Below, one piece after another: positions 51,130 to 61,800 of a DNA stretch of 64,000 bases. The stretch comes from Nemertoderma westbladi (lineage: Eukaryota; Xenacoelomorpha; Nemertodermatida; Nemertodermatidae). The position numbers and the translations under genes were made by a program. The notes under the pieces are model-generated. The model was given only the letters and a program-made list of their open reading frames with translations. It had not been told where the DNA came from and searched no databases. The DNA lies in the NCBI GenBank assembly GCA_032718475.1, contig JAUCBJ010002735.1, forward strand, positions 24,584 through 88,583, written 5' to 3'. Positions within the stretch are counted from its first letter, which is position 1, and every line of letters begins with the position of its first letter.

Positions 51130-51150
51130 TAGTAGTAGTAGTAGTAGTAG
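51130..51150 (+). repeat. (TAG)7 tail of LINE 1
   Basis: Seven perfect TAG units directly before CAGTTAATC. The antisense remnant at 28.8 kb carries the same kind of tail, which supports this being the element's 3' end and not a chance microsatellite. Confidence 0.9.
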
Positions 51151-51192
51151 CAGTTAATCTAAGCATCCCCTCAGTCAGCTGTTAGCAAACTC

Positions 51193-54054
51193 ATGGATAA
51201 TCCCAACAGGGTTAGAGGAGCTGGAGGGGTATCTCTTCTGTTTAGGAAAGATGCAGTGTCTGAGTGGACCAAAGTCGAATCTGGTGACGACATCATTGGA
51301 ATCAATGCAAAGCTACATGGGGGCAGTCAACAATACATCATATTGTCGTGCTATGCACCTCACAGTGGTTTGGACACATCAACCTACTGTGATTTTCTTG
51401 GGAGACTGGCTGCACTGCTTAATAGCTACAGTACATCAATACCTATCCTATTGGCTGACACCAATGCAGACTTTGGCCCACTTCAGGGAGCTAGGAGTAC
51501 TAGACTTTATGCATCCGAGAGGGGCAAAATAATGCACAACTGGCTCACCAGTCTTGATCTTGTGGCTGTAGACACCCTGGGACAGTTCTCTGGCCCATGC
51601 ATTACTTTCCGAGGAGGCAATGGAGAGTCCTACATAGACCACATTCTCACACCCCGTTACTTCATCGATAACTTCCAATGTGGATCTGTTGAAGAAGAGG
51701 ATCCTGGTTGTAATTACTCTGACCATGTACCAATCTTGGCAGACATCAAGATTCATGTGTTACCTACTACCACTCCTCAACACAACCGGAAGATCAACCG
51801 ACAGACAAAATTTGCATGGGAAAGAGCCACTCAGGACCAACTAGGAAAATATGTGGATGCAGTTGAAAGTCAGCTTGCAGCAATTCGCACCAAACTATCA
51901 CATGATCAAACATTAGCCTCTCTCAATAATGCGGCTATAGAATTGCGTGATACAATCCTTATTGCTGCAAAGTCACATATCCCCACAACTAAGCCTTTTA
52001 GGGTCACAAAGAACATCCGTATCCGTTCAGGCTTACTGCAGCGTAAAAGTAAGGTTACTAGAGACCTTTACAAAATTTGGAAGGGGCAAGGGAAGGACCC
52101 AGATGATCCTATCGGGGAAGAGTTCAAAGCATCTAAACGATCAACAAGACGTCTGAAAAACTTCTTATCCAAAAATTTGGTGGCTAATTCTGTTAGCAGG
52201 TTGCCAAATCTTATTAAAACGAACCCGACGAAATTCTGGTCCACACTCAACCACAGCAACACCAATCAAAAGATCTCGCACGACATGGAAGAAACTCTTA
52301 GGGATCACTACTCATCCAAATTCAAAAGTGAATGTACTGGCAACTCCTCTTCACATCCTTCTCAAGTAGATGAAGCTCTTCACAAAGATCTGCGTGATGC
52401 CTGTCTCAATGCACCACTGCCTAACGTATCGCCTTTGGCCATCAAACGGTCCATTCTGTCGTTAGCCACGGGTAAAGCAGGTGACATTTCGTCACTTGTA
52501 GTTGAAAACTTCCTGTATCTCAATCCAGGCCCTGTTTGTGACCTCCTTGCTGACATGTTCAACCTCTGTTTTCAACTCAAAACAGTCCCAAATTTATTTG
52601 GTGAATCTGTTCTGAGTAGCCTATATAAAGGCAAGGGACGTGATCCACGCAAACCATCATCATTTAGGCCTATAGCCTCCATTAGCATTTTCGCTAAAGT
52701 TCTGGAACACGTCCTTCTGACATGTTACCTAAATGGGCTCTATTCACACACAAACCAAACAGCCTATAAGAAGAAGTTCGGAACTGATGCGGTTATCGCA
52801 ACGCTATTAGAATGTCTAGAACATTACTCATCGAGAGGATCTCGTGTCTTTGTATGCCAACTGGACATAGATTCTGCCTTCGATAGTGTTGAATACGCTA
52901 CTTTAATTAGAAAACTGCTATCATCTGGAGTTAACCCCCATATTGCTTCCACTTTACTTGCTTACTACCAGTGCGGTCAAACATTTCTTAAATTCAATGA
53001 AGGGATTGACATGCTCGGAATTTCTCCCACAAGAGGACTGAAACAAGGGTCACTGCTGTCCCCAGTGCTCTTTAACTTCTATACAGCTGATGCTGTACGA
53101 ACCATGCAGGAAACCGGTAAGGGCTGTCGCATTGGTGATGCCTGGTTAGGCGTTATTTCCTATGCTGACGATTTTCTTATATCAGGAACTTCTGCCTCAG
53201 ACTTAGAAGACATGATCAATGTACTGTCACAAGAAGCTGGCAAGGTTGGTCTGGATTTCGCTTCATCAAAAACTTCATGGATGATTTCAGATTTGGGCGG
53301 TAAGGAAGTTGACCACTCTCCCTGCTTCATCAAGGTCAATGGTGAATTGGTCAAACGGAGCAACTCCCTAACATTCTTGGGTGTTCGTATCACCAGTCAC
53401 ATGAAGTCCAGTGATGTACTTAATGAAACCATTCAGTCTATAGCCCACATGTCCCACACATTCCACTCGAAGGGTTGGACAACACGATGGTTGCCCATAA
53501 ACGTGGTCTTCCACCTTTGGGAGTCCATTGCTGTGCCATTGCTCATGTACCAGCTGAAGTTCAATATCGGTGCCATGAATCTTACTGACATGGACAACAT
53601 GGACATCTTCTACCGCAAAACTCTGCGTGGCCTAATTCATCTCGGACCATATGTGAATAACTCCACTTTGCACAAATTATCTGGATGCAACCCATTATCC
53701 ATGGTGGCACTGCGTTTCTGTGTTGGAACTCTGCTACGTACCCTAAATTGCCCCAGTCAGTCTCTCCAGCTGGGGTTCAGGTTGGCACTGTGTAGTAATC
53801 TACATCGTTATACTCATTATAAGGGCATTTCCTCTGGCTACCGAACTGCAGTTTCCTTGTATGCCCTACCACGCCCCTTTTCTATTACAACATTTTATTA
53901 CTCAACATCATCTGTTGTGTCACGGATTAGCACGAGTAATCCGACAGAGCGGGATAGAATTTCCGCTAACTTTATAAGCACTGTCTTCAACACAAGTGCT
54001 TTGAGTCTTGAGCAGAAACGCTCTCTCATACTAGAATACTTCAACGTAATTTAA
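51193..54054 (+). CDS. LINE 2 endonuclease (N-truncated) / reverse transcriptase
   Basis: The frame is open from 51163 and the first ATG is at 51193, 953 codons. The endonuclease begins in the middle of the domain (GAGGVSLLFRKD, residues 9-20), without the metal-binding QE motif; later motifs are present: SCYAPHSG (52-59), LADTNADFG (88-95, where most families have GDFN), IDHIL (148-152) and YSDHVPI (175-181). The reverse transcriptase shows SSLYKGKGRDPRKPSSFRPI, the first catalytic Asp region LDIDSAFDS (557-565), GLKQGSLLSPVLF and the catalytic YADD (657-660). No internal stop, so the insertion is young in its coding part, but the missing endonuclease start makes this copy unable to act alone. 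Confidence 0.9.
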   Translation: MDNPNRVRGAGGVSLLFRKDAVSEWTKVESGDDIIGINAKLHGGSQQYIILSCYAPHSGLDTSTYCDFLGRLAALLNSYSTSIPILLADTNADFGPLQGARSTRLYASERGKIMHNWLTSLDLVAVDTLGQFSGPCITFRGGNGESYIDHILTPRYFIDNFQCGSVEEEDPGCNYSDHVPILADIKIHVLPTTTPQHNRKINRQTKFAWERATQDQLGKYVDAVESQLAAIRTKLSHDQTLASLNNAAIELRDTILIAAKSHIPTTKPFRVTKNIRIRSGLLQRKSKVTRDLYKIWKGQGKDPDDPIGEEFKASKRSTRRLKNFLSKNLVANSVSRLPNLIKTNPTKFWSTLNHSNTNQKISHDMEETLRDHYSSKFKSECTGNSSSHPSQVDEALHKDLRDACLNAPLPNVSPLAIKRSILSLATGKAGDISSLVVENFLYLNPGPVCDLLADMFNLCFQLKTVPNLFGESVLSSLYKGKGRDPRKPSSFRPIASISIFAKVLEHVLLTCYLNGLYSHTNQTAYKKKFGTDAVIATLLECLEHYSSRGSRVFVCQLDIDSAFDSVEYATLIRKLLSSGVNPHIASTLLAYYQCGQTFLKFNEGIDMLGISPTRGLKQGSLLSPVLFNFYTADAVRTMQETGKGCRIGDAWLGVISYADDFLISGTSASDLEDMINVLSQEAGKVGLDFASSKTSWMISDLGGKEVDHSPCFIKVNGELVKRSNSLTFLGVRITSHMKSSDVLNETIQSIAHMSHTFHSKGWTTRWLPINVVFHLWESIAVPLLMYQLKFNIGAMNLTDMDNMDIFYRKTLRGLIHLGPYVNNSTLHKLSGCNPLSMVALRFCVGTLLRTLNCPSQSLQLGFRLALCSNLHRYTHYKGISSGYRTAVSLYALPRPFSITTFYYSTSSVVSRISTSNPTERDRISANFISTVFNTSALSLEQKRSLILEYFNVI

Positions 54055-54220
54055 CGAGTATGAGTTCTGCCAATATACGTACTCTATGAGTTAGCTCACC
54101 TCTACTGTTGCGGTCGGCTGATGGGCACGCACTGTTCATAAGTATGTTCCCTCCCATTACCCGTTCCCAGTTGCTCGAACCAGAGCCTCTCCCCCTCTCT
54201 CTTTGTCTGGTGCTTTTACT

Positions 54221-54234
54221 ATATATATATATAT
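54221..54234 (+). repeat. (AT)7 microsatellite
   Basis: Seven AT dinucleotides inside the 3' untranslated part of LINE 2. Confidence 0.9.
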
Positions 54235-54308
54235 GCATTTTATTCTAGCCATGGTGCTATTTTACTTAATTTTAACTAATATAATACCGGTTCGCCCGGG
54301 CGTTCTGT

Positions 54309-54328
54309 TGAATGAATGAATGAATGAG
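54309..54328 (+). repeat. (TGAA)n tail of LINE 2
   Basis: Four TGAA units and one TGAG. Short tandem tails of this kind are common 3' ends of non-LTR elements that do not use poly(A), and this marks the end of LINE 2. Confidence 0.75.
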
Positions 54329-54649
54329 TATGGCTGGCATTGAAAGGAACTCGCCATCTGATTGGTTGGTTGTTCTAATTTCCCTCTTGTATATCCCCTT
54401 CCAGATTATAGAATATCCAATATCAAGTGTATACAGTAGGTTGTCATTGTGTTAGCGTTTTAGTTAAATAAAGAAATACCGGTACTGTAATAGGCCTAAT
54501 GTTTTCTTGTCAGAACAGATTGATTGTATTGATATGATTAATATTACAGTATTACTAACTGTACGTTTCCTTTAGTCCTGTTTATTTGTGCCATATTTAC
54601 TAGTTGTTTTTATAAGATATTATTAATTAATGGTAGATACCGGTAGATA
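54329..54649 (+). other. Intergenic / 5' flank of the zinc-finger gene
   Basis: About 320 bases without coding. It holds an inverted CCAAT-type GATTGGTTGG near 54360, an AATAAA at 54467-54472, and TACCGGT motifs near 54478 and 54638. Part of it may be the 3' UTR of the gene upstream, displaced by the LINEs, and part the promoter and 5' UTR of the zinc-finger gene. No TATA box is convincing. Confidence 0.45.
54467..54472 (+). promoter_or_regulatory. Candidate poly(A) signal AATAAA
   Basis: The hexamer is preceded by GTTTTAGTTA and followed by a short T/G-rich stretch. It could serve transcripts running through the LINEs from the tail exon, since none is evident right after 48169. The assignment is inference. 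Confidence 0.3.
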
Positions 54650-55885
54650 ATGTTCTCCACATTCAAAGAAACATTGGATCCTGTTGCTATGGATTTACTT
54701 GAACAACTTATGGACTATCGAAACGTGTCAGAAGATCGAGAACAACCTGATGTTAAGACGCGTCTTGGGTGCGAATCTATAAAGGACAATGTGGTTCCTT
54801 GTGTAAAGAAAGAAACATTTCAAGATTACGCAGGTGATGATGATATCGCTTTAAAGGCTACGGATGTTATTCGGGTAGGACCTACCAGAGAAAACGTTGA
54901 TGTTGTAAAACAGGAGAAGTGTCTTCTTGACCGATCTGATTACAATGACGTAATTGATAATGTTTCTGGTTCAGCAGTAGTAATTGGTGCAACTTCTACT
55001 GTGGTCGAATCCAGTAGTAGGACATTTCAAGGCCTAGATTATAATTGCAAGCAATGTGATAAGTCATTTGCCGCGAATAGCAGTTTAATTAGACACACCA
55101 ATTCAATTCATAAAGGTATTAAGCATAATTGCATTCAATGTGAGAAAGCATTTGATTCAAAGAGTCTTCTAAACCGACACATCAAATCAGCCCATGAAGG
55201 CATAAAGTTTGGTTGTTATGTCTGTGATAAACACTTCACATCAAAGCAAATTCTAGGTAGACATGTTGATACAGCTCATAAAGGCGTGAAGTTTAATTGC
55301 ACTATTTGCGGTAAGTTGTTTTTCTCACAAACTCATATACAGACACATACAGACTCAGTCCACCGAGGAATCAAATATAAATGTTCAATTTGCGATAAAG
55401 AATATGCCTCAAAAGAAACCCTGAAGAGGCACATTGAATCAATCCATATGGGCATCAATTATACTTGTCCTATTTGCGACAAACAATTACTCACGAAGGC
55501 AACACTAAAGATGCACACCAAAGCTATACACCGAGAAATCAGGTATAATTGTTCAGTTTGTGACTCGTCGTACTCCCACCCAACCAGCTTAAATAATCAC
55601 ATCGATTCTGTCCATAAAGCCATTATATTTCATTGTTATTTATGCGATAAACGTTTTACTAACAAACAAAGTCGCAAGAGCCACATGGATTCCGTTCATA
55701 AAGCCATCAAATATAATTGTGATTCTTGCGATAAACTTTTCGCATCAAGAGTAAACCTCAAACATCATATCCGTGTCGTTCACTTAGGCGTCAAGTTTAA
55801 TTGTTACTTCTGCCATAGACGATATGGAAGTAAAGGGCGCCTACGGATGCACTTAAAAACAGTTCATAACGAGACAGCGTTGTGA
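54650..55885 (+). CDS. C2H2 zinc-finger protein with ten fingers
   Basis: 411 residues in one exon. The ATG has A at -3 and an in-frame TAG two codons upstream, which supports this start. Residues 1-130 are acidic and unstructured-looking, with two possible SUMO sites (VKKE near 52-55, VKQE near 86-89) and no BTB, KRAB or ZAD domain. From 131 to 406 there are ten fingers of the form C-x2-C-x12-H-x4-H with a strict 28-residue period. The linkers are KGIK, EGIK, KGVK, RGIK and similar, not the common TGEKP. Finger 6 has Leu in place of the core aromatic (KQLLTKATL) and finger 8 has Arg in place of the core Leu (KQSRKSH). It is probably a nuclear DNA-binding regulator; target unknown. The last five residues (NETAL) and the stop TGA lie in the first satellite unit, so the natural 3' end may have been altered or the gene may continue by splicing at GTGAGT (55882). 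Confidence 0.93.
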   Translation: MFSTFKETLDPVAMDLLEQLMDYRNVSEDREQPDVKTRLGCESIKDNVVPCVKKETFQDYAGDDDIALKATDVIRVGPTRENVDVVKQEKCLLDRSDYNDVIDNVSGSAVVIGATSTVVESSSRTFQGLDYNCKQCDKSFAANSSLIRHTNSIHKGIKHNCIQCEKAFDSKSLLNRHIKSAHEGIKFGCYVCDKHFTSKQILGRHVDTAHKGVKFNCTICGKLFFSQTHIQTHTDSVHRGIKYKCSICDKEYASKETLKRHIESIHMGINYTCPICDKQLLTKATLKMHTKAIHREIRYNCSVCDSSYSHPTSLNNHIDSVHKAIIFHCYLCDKRFTNKQSRKSHMDSVHKAIKYNCDSCDKLFASRVNLKHHIRVVHLGVKFNCYFCHRRYGSKGRLRMHLKTVHNETAL

Positions 55886-58800
55886 GTAATACGGGTACCG
55901 GTCCGGTATGTAGCGTTGTGAGTAATACGGGTACCGGTTCGGTATGTAGCGTTGTGAGTAATACGGGTACCGGTCCGGTCATAACGTAGACCGTTGTGAG
56001 TAATACGGGTACCGGTTCGGTATGTAGCGTTGTGAGTAATACGGGTACCGGTTCGGTATGTAGCGTTGTGAGTAATACGGGTACCGGTCCGGTATGTAGC
56101 GTTGTGAGTAATACGGGTACCGGTTCGGTATGTAGCGTTGTGAGTAATACGGGTACCGGTCCGGTATGTAGCGTTGTGAGTAATACGGGTACCGGTTCGG
56201 TATGTAGCGTTGTGAGTAATACGGGTACCGGTTCGGTATGTAGCGTTGTGAGTAATACGGGTACCGGTTCGGTATGTAGCGTTGTGAGTAATACGGGTAC
56301 CGGTTCGGTATGTAGCGTTGTGAGTAATACGGGTACCGGTTCGGTATGTAGCGTTGTGAGTAATACGGGTACCGGTTCGGTATGTAGCGTTGTGAGTAAT
56401 ACGGGTACCGGTTCGGTATGTAGCGTTGTGAGTAATACGGGTACCGGTTCGGTATGTAGCGTTGTGAGTAATACGGGTACCGGTTCGGTATGTAGCGTTG
56501 TGAGTAATACGGGTACCGGTTCGGTATGTAGCGTTGTGAGTAATACGGGTACCGGTTCGGTATGTAGCGTTGTGAGTAATACGGGTACCGGTTCGGTATG
56601 TAGCGTTGTGAGTAATACGGGTACCGGTTCGGTATGTAGCGTTGTGAGTAATACGGGTACCGGTTCGGTATGTAGCGTTGTGAGTAATACGGGTACCGGT
56701 TCGGTATGTAGCGTTGTGAGTAATACGGGTACCGGTTCGGTATGTAGCGTTGTGAGTAATACGGGTACCGGTTCGGTATGTAGCGTTGTGAGTAATACGG
56801 GTACCGGTTCGGTATGTAGCGTTGTGAGTAATACGGGTACCGGTTCGGTATGTAGCGTTGTGAGTAATACGGGTACCGGTTCGGTATGTAGCGTTGTGAG
56901 TAATACGGGTACCGGTTCGGTATGTAGCGTTGTGAGTAATACGGGTACCGGTTCGGTATGTAGCGTTGTGAGTAATACGGGTACCGGTTCGGTATGTAGC
57001 GTTGTGAGTAATACGGGTACCGGTTCGGTATGTAGCGTTGTGAGTAATACGGGTACCGGTTCGGTATGTAGCGTTGTGAGTAATACGGGTACCGGTTCGG
57101 TATGTAGCGTTGTGAGTAATACGGGTACCGGTTCGGTATGTAGCGTTGTGAGTAATACGGGTACCGGTTCGGTATGTAGCGTTGTGAGTAATACGGGTAC
57201 CGGTTCGGTATGTAGCGTTGTGAGTAATACGGGTACCGGTTCGGTATGTAGCGTTGTGAGTAATACGGGTACCGGTTCGGTATGTAGCGTTGTGAGTAAT
57301 ACGGGTACCGGTTCGGTATGTAGCGTTGTGAGTAATACGGGTACCGGTTCGGTATGTAGCGTTGTGAGTAATACGGGTACCGGTTCGGTATGTAGCGTTG
57401 TGAGTAATACGGGTACCGGTTCGGTATGTAGCGTTGTGAGTAATACGGGTACCGGTTCGGTATGTAGCGTTGTGAGTAATACGGGTACCGGTTCGGTATG
57501 TAGCGTTGTGAGTAATACGGGTACCGGTTCGGTATGTAGCGTTGTGAGTAATACGGGTACCGGTTCGGTATGTAGCGTTGTGAGTAATACGGGTACCGGT
57601 TCGGTATGTAGCGTTGTGAGTAATACGGGTACCGGTTCGGTATGTAGCGTTGTGAGTAATACGGGTACCGGTTCGGTATGTAGCGTTGTGAGTAATACGG
57701 GTACCGGTTCGGTATGTAGCGTTGTGAGTAATACGGGTACCGGTTCGGTATGTAGCGTTGTGAGTAATACGGGTACCGGTTCGGTATGTAGCGTTGTGAG
57801 TAATACGGGTACCGGTTCGGTATGTAGCGTTGTGAGTAATACGGGTACCGGTTCGGTATGTAGCGTTGTGAGTAATACGGGTACCGGTTCGGTATGTAGC
57901 GTTGTGAGTAATACGGGTACCGGTTCGGTATGTAGCGTTGTGAGTAATACGGGTACCGGTTCGGTATGTAGCGTTGTGAGTAATACGGGTACCGGTTCGG
58001 TATGTAGCGTTGTGAGTAATACGGGTACCGGTTCGGTATGTAGCGTTGTGAGTAATACGGGTACCGGTTCGGTATGTAGCGTTGTGAGTAATACGGGTAC
58101 CGGTTCGGTATGTAGCGTTGTGAGTAATACGGGTACCGGTTCGGTATGTAGCGTTGTGAGTAATACGGGTACCGGTTCGGTATGTAGCGTTGTGAGTAAT
58201 ACGGGTACCGGTTCGGTATGTAGCGTTGTGAGTAATACGGGTACCGGTTCGGTATGTAGCGTTGTGAGTAATACGGGTACCGGTTCGGTATGTAGCGTTG
58301 TGAGTAATACGGGTACCGGTTCGGTATGTAGCGTTGTGAGTAATACGGGTACCGGTTCGGTATGTAGCGTTGTGAGTAATACGGGTACCGGTTCGGTATG
58401 TAGCGTTGTGAGTAATACGGGTACCGGTTCGGTATGTAGCGTTGTGAGTAATACGGGTACCGGTTCGGTATGTAGCGTTGTGAGTAATACGGGTACCGGT
58501 TCGGTATGTAGCGTTGTGAGTAATACGGGTACCGGTTCGGTATGTAGCGTTGTGAGTAATACGGGTACCGGTTCGGTATGTAGCGTTGTGAGTAATACGG
58601 GTACCGGTTCGGTATGTAGCGTTGTGAGTAATACGGGTACCGGTTCGGTATGTAGCGTTGTGAGTAATACGGGTACCGGTTCGGTATGTAGCGTTGTGAG
58701 TAATACGGGTACCGGTTCGGTATGTAGCGTTGTGAGTAATACGGGTACCGGTTCGGTATGTAGCGTTGTGAGTAATACGGGTACCGGTTCGGTATGTAGC

Positions 58801-61800
58801 GTTGTGAGTAATACGGGTACCGGTTCGGTATGTAGCGTTGTGAGTAATACGGGTACCGGTTCGGTATGTAGCGTTGTGAGTAATACGGGTACCGGTTCGG
58901 TATGTAGCGTTGTGAGTAATACGGGTACCGGTTCGGTATGTAGCGTTGTGAGTAATACGGGTACCGGTTCGGTATGTAGCGTTGTGAGTAATACGGGTAC
59001 CGGTTCGGTATGTAGCGTTGTGAGTAATACGGGTACCGGTTCGGTATGTAGCGTTGTGAGTAATACGGGTACCGGTTCGGTATGTAGCGTTGTGAGTAAT
59101 ACGGGTACCGGTTCGGTATGTAGCGTTGTGAGTAATACGGGTACCGGTTCGGTATGTAGCGTTGTGAGTAATACGGGTACCGGTTCGGTATGTAGCGTTG
59201 TGAGTAATACGGGTACCGGTTCGGTATGTAGCGTTGTGAGTAATACGGGTACCGGTTCGGTATGTAGCGTTGTGAGTAATACGGGTACCGGTTCGGTATG
59301 TAGCGTTGTGAGTAATACGGGTACCGGTTCGGTATGTAGCGTTGTGAGTAATACGGGTACCGGTTCGGTATGTAGCGTTGTGAGTAATACGGGTACCGGT
59401 TCGGTATGTAGCGTTGTGAGTAATACGGGTACCGGTTCGGTATGTAGCGTTGTGAGTAATACGGGTACCGGTTCGGTATGTAGCGTTGTGAGTAATACGG
59501 GTACCGGTTCGGTATGTAGCGTTGTGAGTAATACGGGTACCGGTTCGGTATGTAGCGTTGTGAGTAATACGGGTACCGGTTCGGTATGTAGCGTTGTGAG
59601 TAATACGGGTACCGGTTCGGTATGTAGCGTTGTGAGTAATACGGGTACCGGTTCGGTATGTAGCGTTGTGAGTAATACGGGTACCGGTTCGGTATGTAGC
59701 GTTGTGAGTAATACGGGTACCGGTTCGGTATGTAGCGTTGTGAGTAATACGGGTACCGGTTCGGTATGTAGCGTTGTGAGTAATACGGGTACCGGTTCGG
59801 TATGTAGCGTTGTGAGTAATACGGGTACCGGTTCGGTATGTAGCGTTGTGAGTAATACGGGTACCGGTTCGGTATGTAGCGTTGTGAGTAATACGGGTAC
59901 CGGTTCGGTATGTAGCGTTGTGAGTAATACGGGTACCGGTTCGGTATGTAGCGTTGTGAGTAATACGGGTACCGGTTCGGTATGTAGCGTTGTGAGTAAT
60001 ACGGGTACCGGTTCGGTATGTAGCGTTGTGAGTAATACGGGTACCGGTTCGGTATGTAGCGTTGTGAGTAATACGGGTACCGGTTCGGTATGTAGCGTTG
60101 TGAGTAATACGGGTACCGGTTCGGTATGTAGCGTTGTGAGTAATACGGGTACCGGTTCGGTATGTAGCGTTGTGAGTAATACGGGTACCGGTTCGGTATG
60201 TAGCGTTGTGAGTAATACGGGTACCGGTTCGGTATGTAGCGTTGTGAGTAATACGGGTACCGGTTCGGTATGTAGCGTTGTGAGTAATACGGGTACCGGT
60301 TCGGTATGTAGCGTTGTGAGTAATACGGGTACCGGTTCGGTATGTAGCGTTGTGAGTAATACGGGTACCGGTTCGGTATGTAGCGTTGTGAGTAATACGG
60401 GTACCGGTTCGGTATGTAGCGTTGTGAGTAATACGGGTACCGGTTCGGTATGTAGCGTTGTGAGTAATACGGGTACCGGTTCGGTATGTAGCGTTGTGAG
60501 TAATACGGGTACCGGTTCGGTATGTAGCGTTGTGAGTAATACGGGTACCGGTTCGGTATGTAGCGTTGTGAGTAATACGGGTACCGGTTCGGTATGTAGC
60601 GTTGTGAGTAATACGGGTACCGGTTCGGTATGTAGCGTTGTGAGTAATACGGGTACCGGTTCGGTATGTAGCGTTGTGAGTAATACGGGTACCGGTTCGG
60701 TATGTAGCGTTGTGAGTAATACGGGTACCGGTTCGGTATGTAGCGTTGTGAGTAATACGGGTACCGGTTCGGTATGTAGCGTTGTGAGTAATACGGGTAC
60801 CGGTTCGGTATGTAGCGTTGTGAGTAATACGGGTACCGGTTCGGTATGTAGCGTTGTGAGTAATACGGGTACCGGTTCGGTATGTAGCGTTGTGAGTAAT
60901 ACGGGTACCGGTTCGGTATGTAGCGTTGTGAGTAATACGGGTACCGGTTCGGTATGTAGCGTTGTGAGTAATACGGGTACCGGTTCGGTATGTAGCGTTG
61001 TGAGTAATACGGGTACCGGTTCGGTATGTAGCGTTGTGAGTAATACGGGTACCGGTTCGGTATGTAGCGTTGTGAGTAATACGGGTACCGGTTCGGTATG
61101 TAGCGTTGTGAGTAATACGGGTACCGGTTCGGTATGTAGCGTTGTGAGTAATACGGGTACCGGTTCGGTATGTAGCGTTGTGAGTAATACGGGTACCGGT
61201 TCGGTATGTAGCGTTGTGAGTAATACGGGTACCGGTTCGGTATGTAGCGTTGTGAGTAATACGGGTACCGGTTCGGTATGTAGCGTTGTGAGTAATACGG
61301 GTACCGGTTCGGTATGTAGCGTTGTGAGTAATACGGGTACCGGTTCGGTATGTAGCGTTGTGAGTAATACGGGTACCGGTTCGGTATGTAGCGTTGTGAG
61401 TAATACGGGTACCGGTTCGGTATGTAGCGTTGTGAGTAATACGGGTACCGGTTCGGTATGTAGCGTTGTGAGTAATACGGGTACCGGTTCGGTATGTAGC
61501 GTTGTGAGTAATACGGGTACCGGTTCGGTATGTAGCGTTGTGAGTAATACGGGTACCGGTTCGGTATGTAGCGTTGTGAGTAATACGGGTACCGGTTCGG
61601 TATGTAGCGTTGTGAGTAATACGGGTACCGGTTCGGTATGTAGCGTTGTGAGTAATACGGGTACCGGTTCGGTATGTAGCGTTGTGAGTAATACGGGTAC
61701 CGGTTCGGTATGTAGCGTTGTGAGTAATACGGGTACCGGTTCGGTATGTAGCGTTGTGAGTAATACGGGTACCGGTTCGGTATGTAGCGTTGTGAGTAAT

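Larger units (their letters stand above)
48140..51150 (+). mobile_element. RTE-like non-LTR retrotransposon (LINE 1)
   Basis: A single long reading frame with an APE endonuclease and a reverse transcriptase, a short 3' UTR and a tail of seven TAG units (51130-51150) instead of poly(A). The 5' limit is set by where LINE-like protein begins in frame (ASVNTLTL, 48169-48192, with related residues somewhat upstream), so 48140 is approximate. No target-site duplication is obvious. The trinucleotide tail and protein layout suggest an RTE-type element; the clade is not proven. Confidence 0.88.
51151..54328 (+). mobile_element. Second non-LTR retrotransposon (LINE 2), 5'-truncated
   Basis: Begins directly after the LINE 1 tail and ends in TGAA repeats (54309-54328) after GGTTCGCCCGGGCGTTC. 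The endonuclease lacks its first part, so the 5' end is truncated. The protein is clearly different from LINE 1 (YADD instead of FADD, different endonuclease motifs). It resembles CR1/Jockey/I-group elements in having APE plus RT and no visible RNase H, but I do not assign a clade. Its 3' UTR has an (AT)7 run at 54221-54234. Confidence 0.85.
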
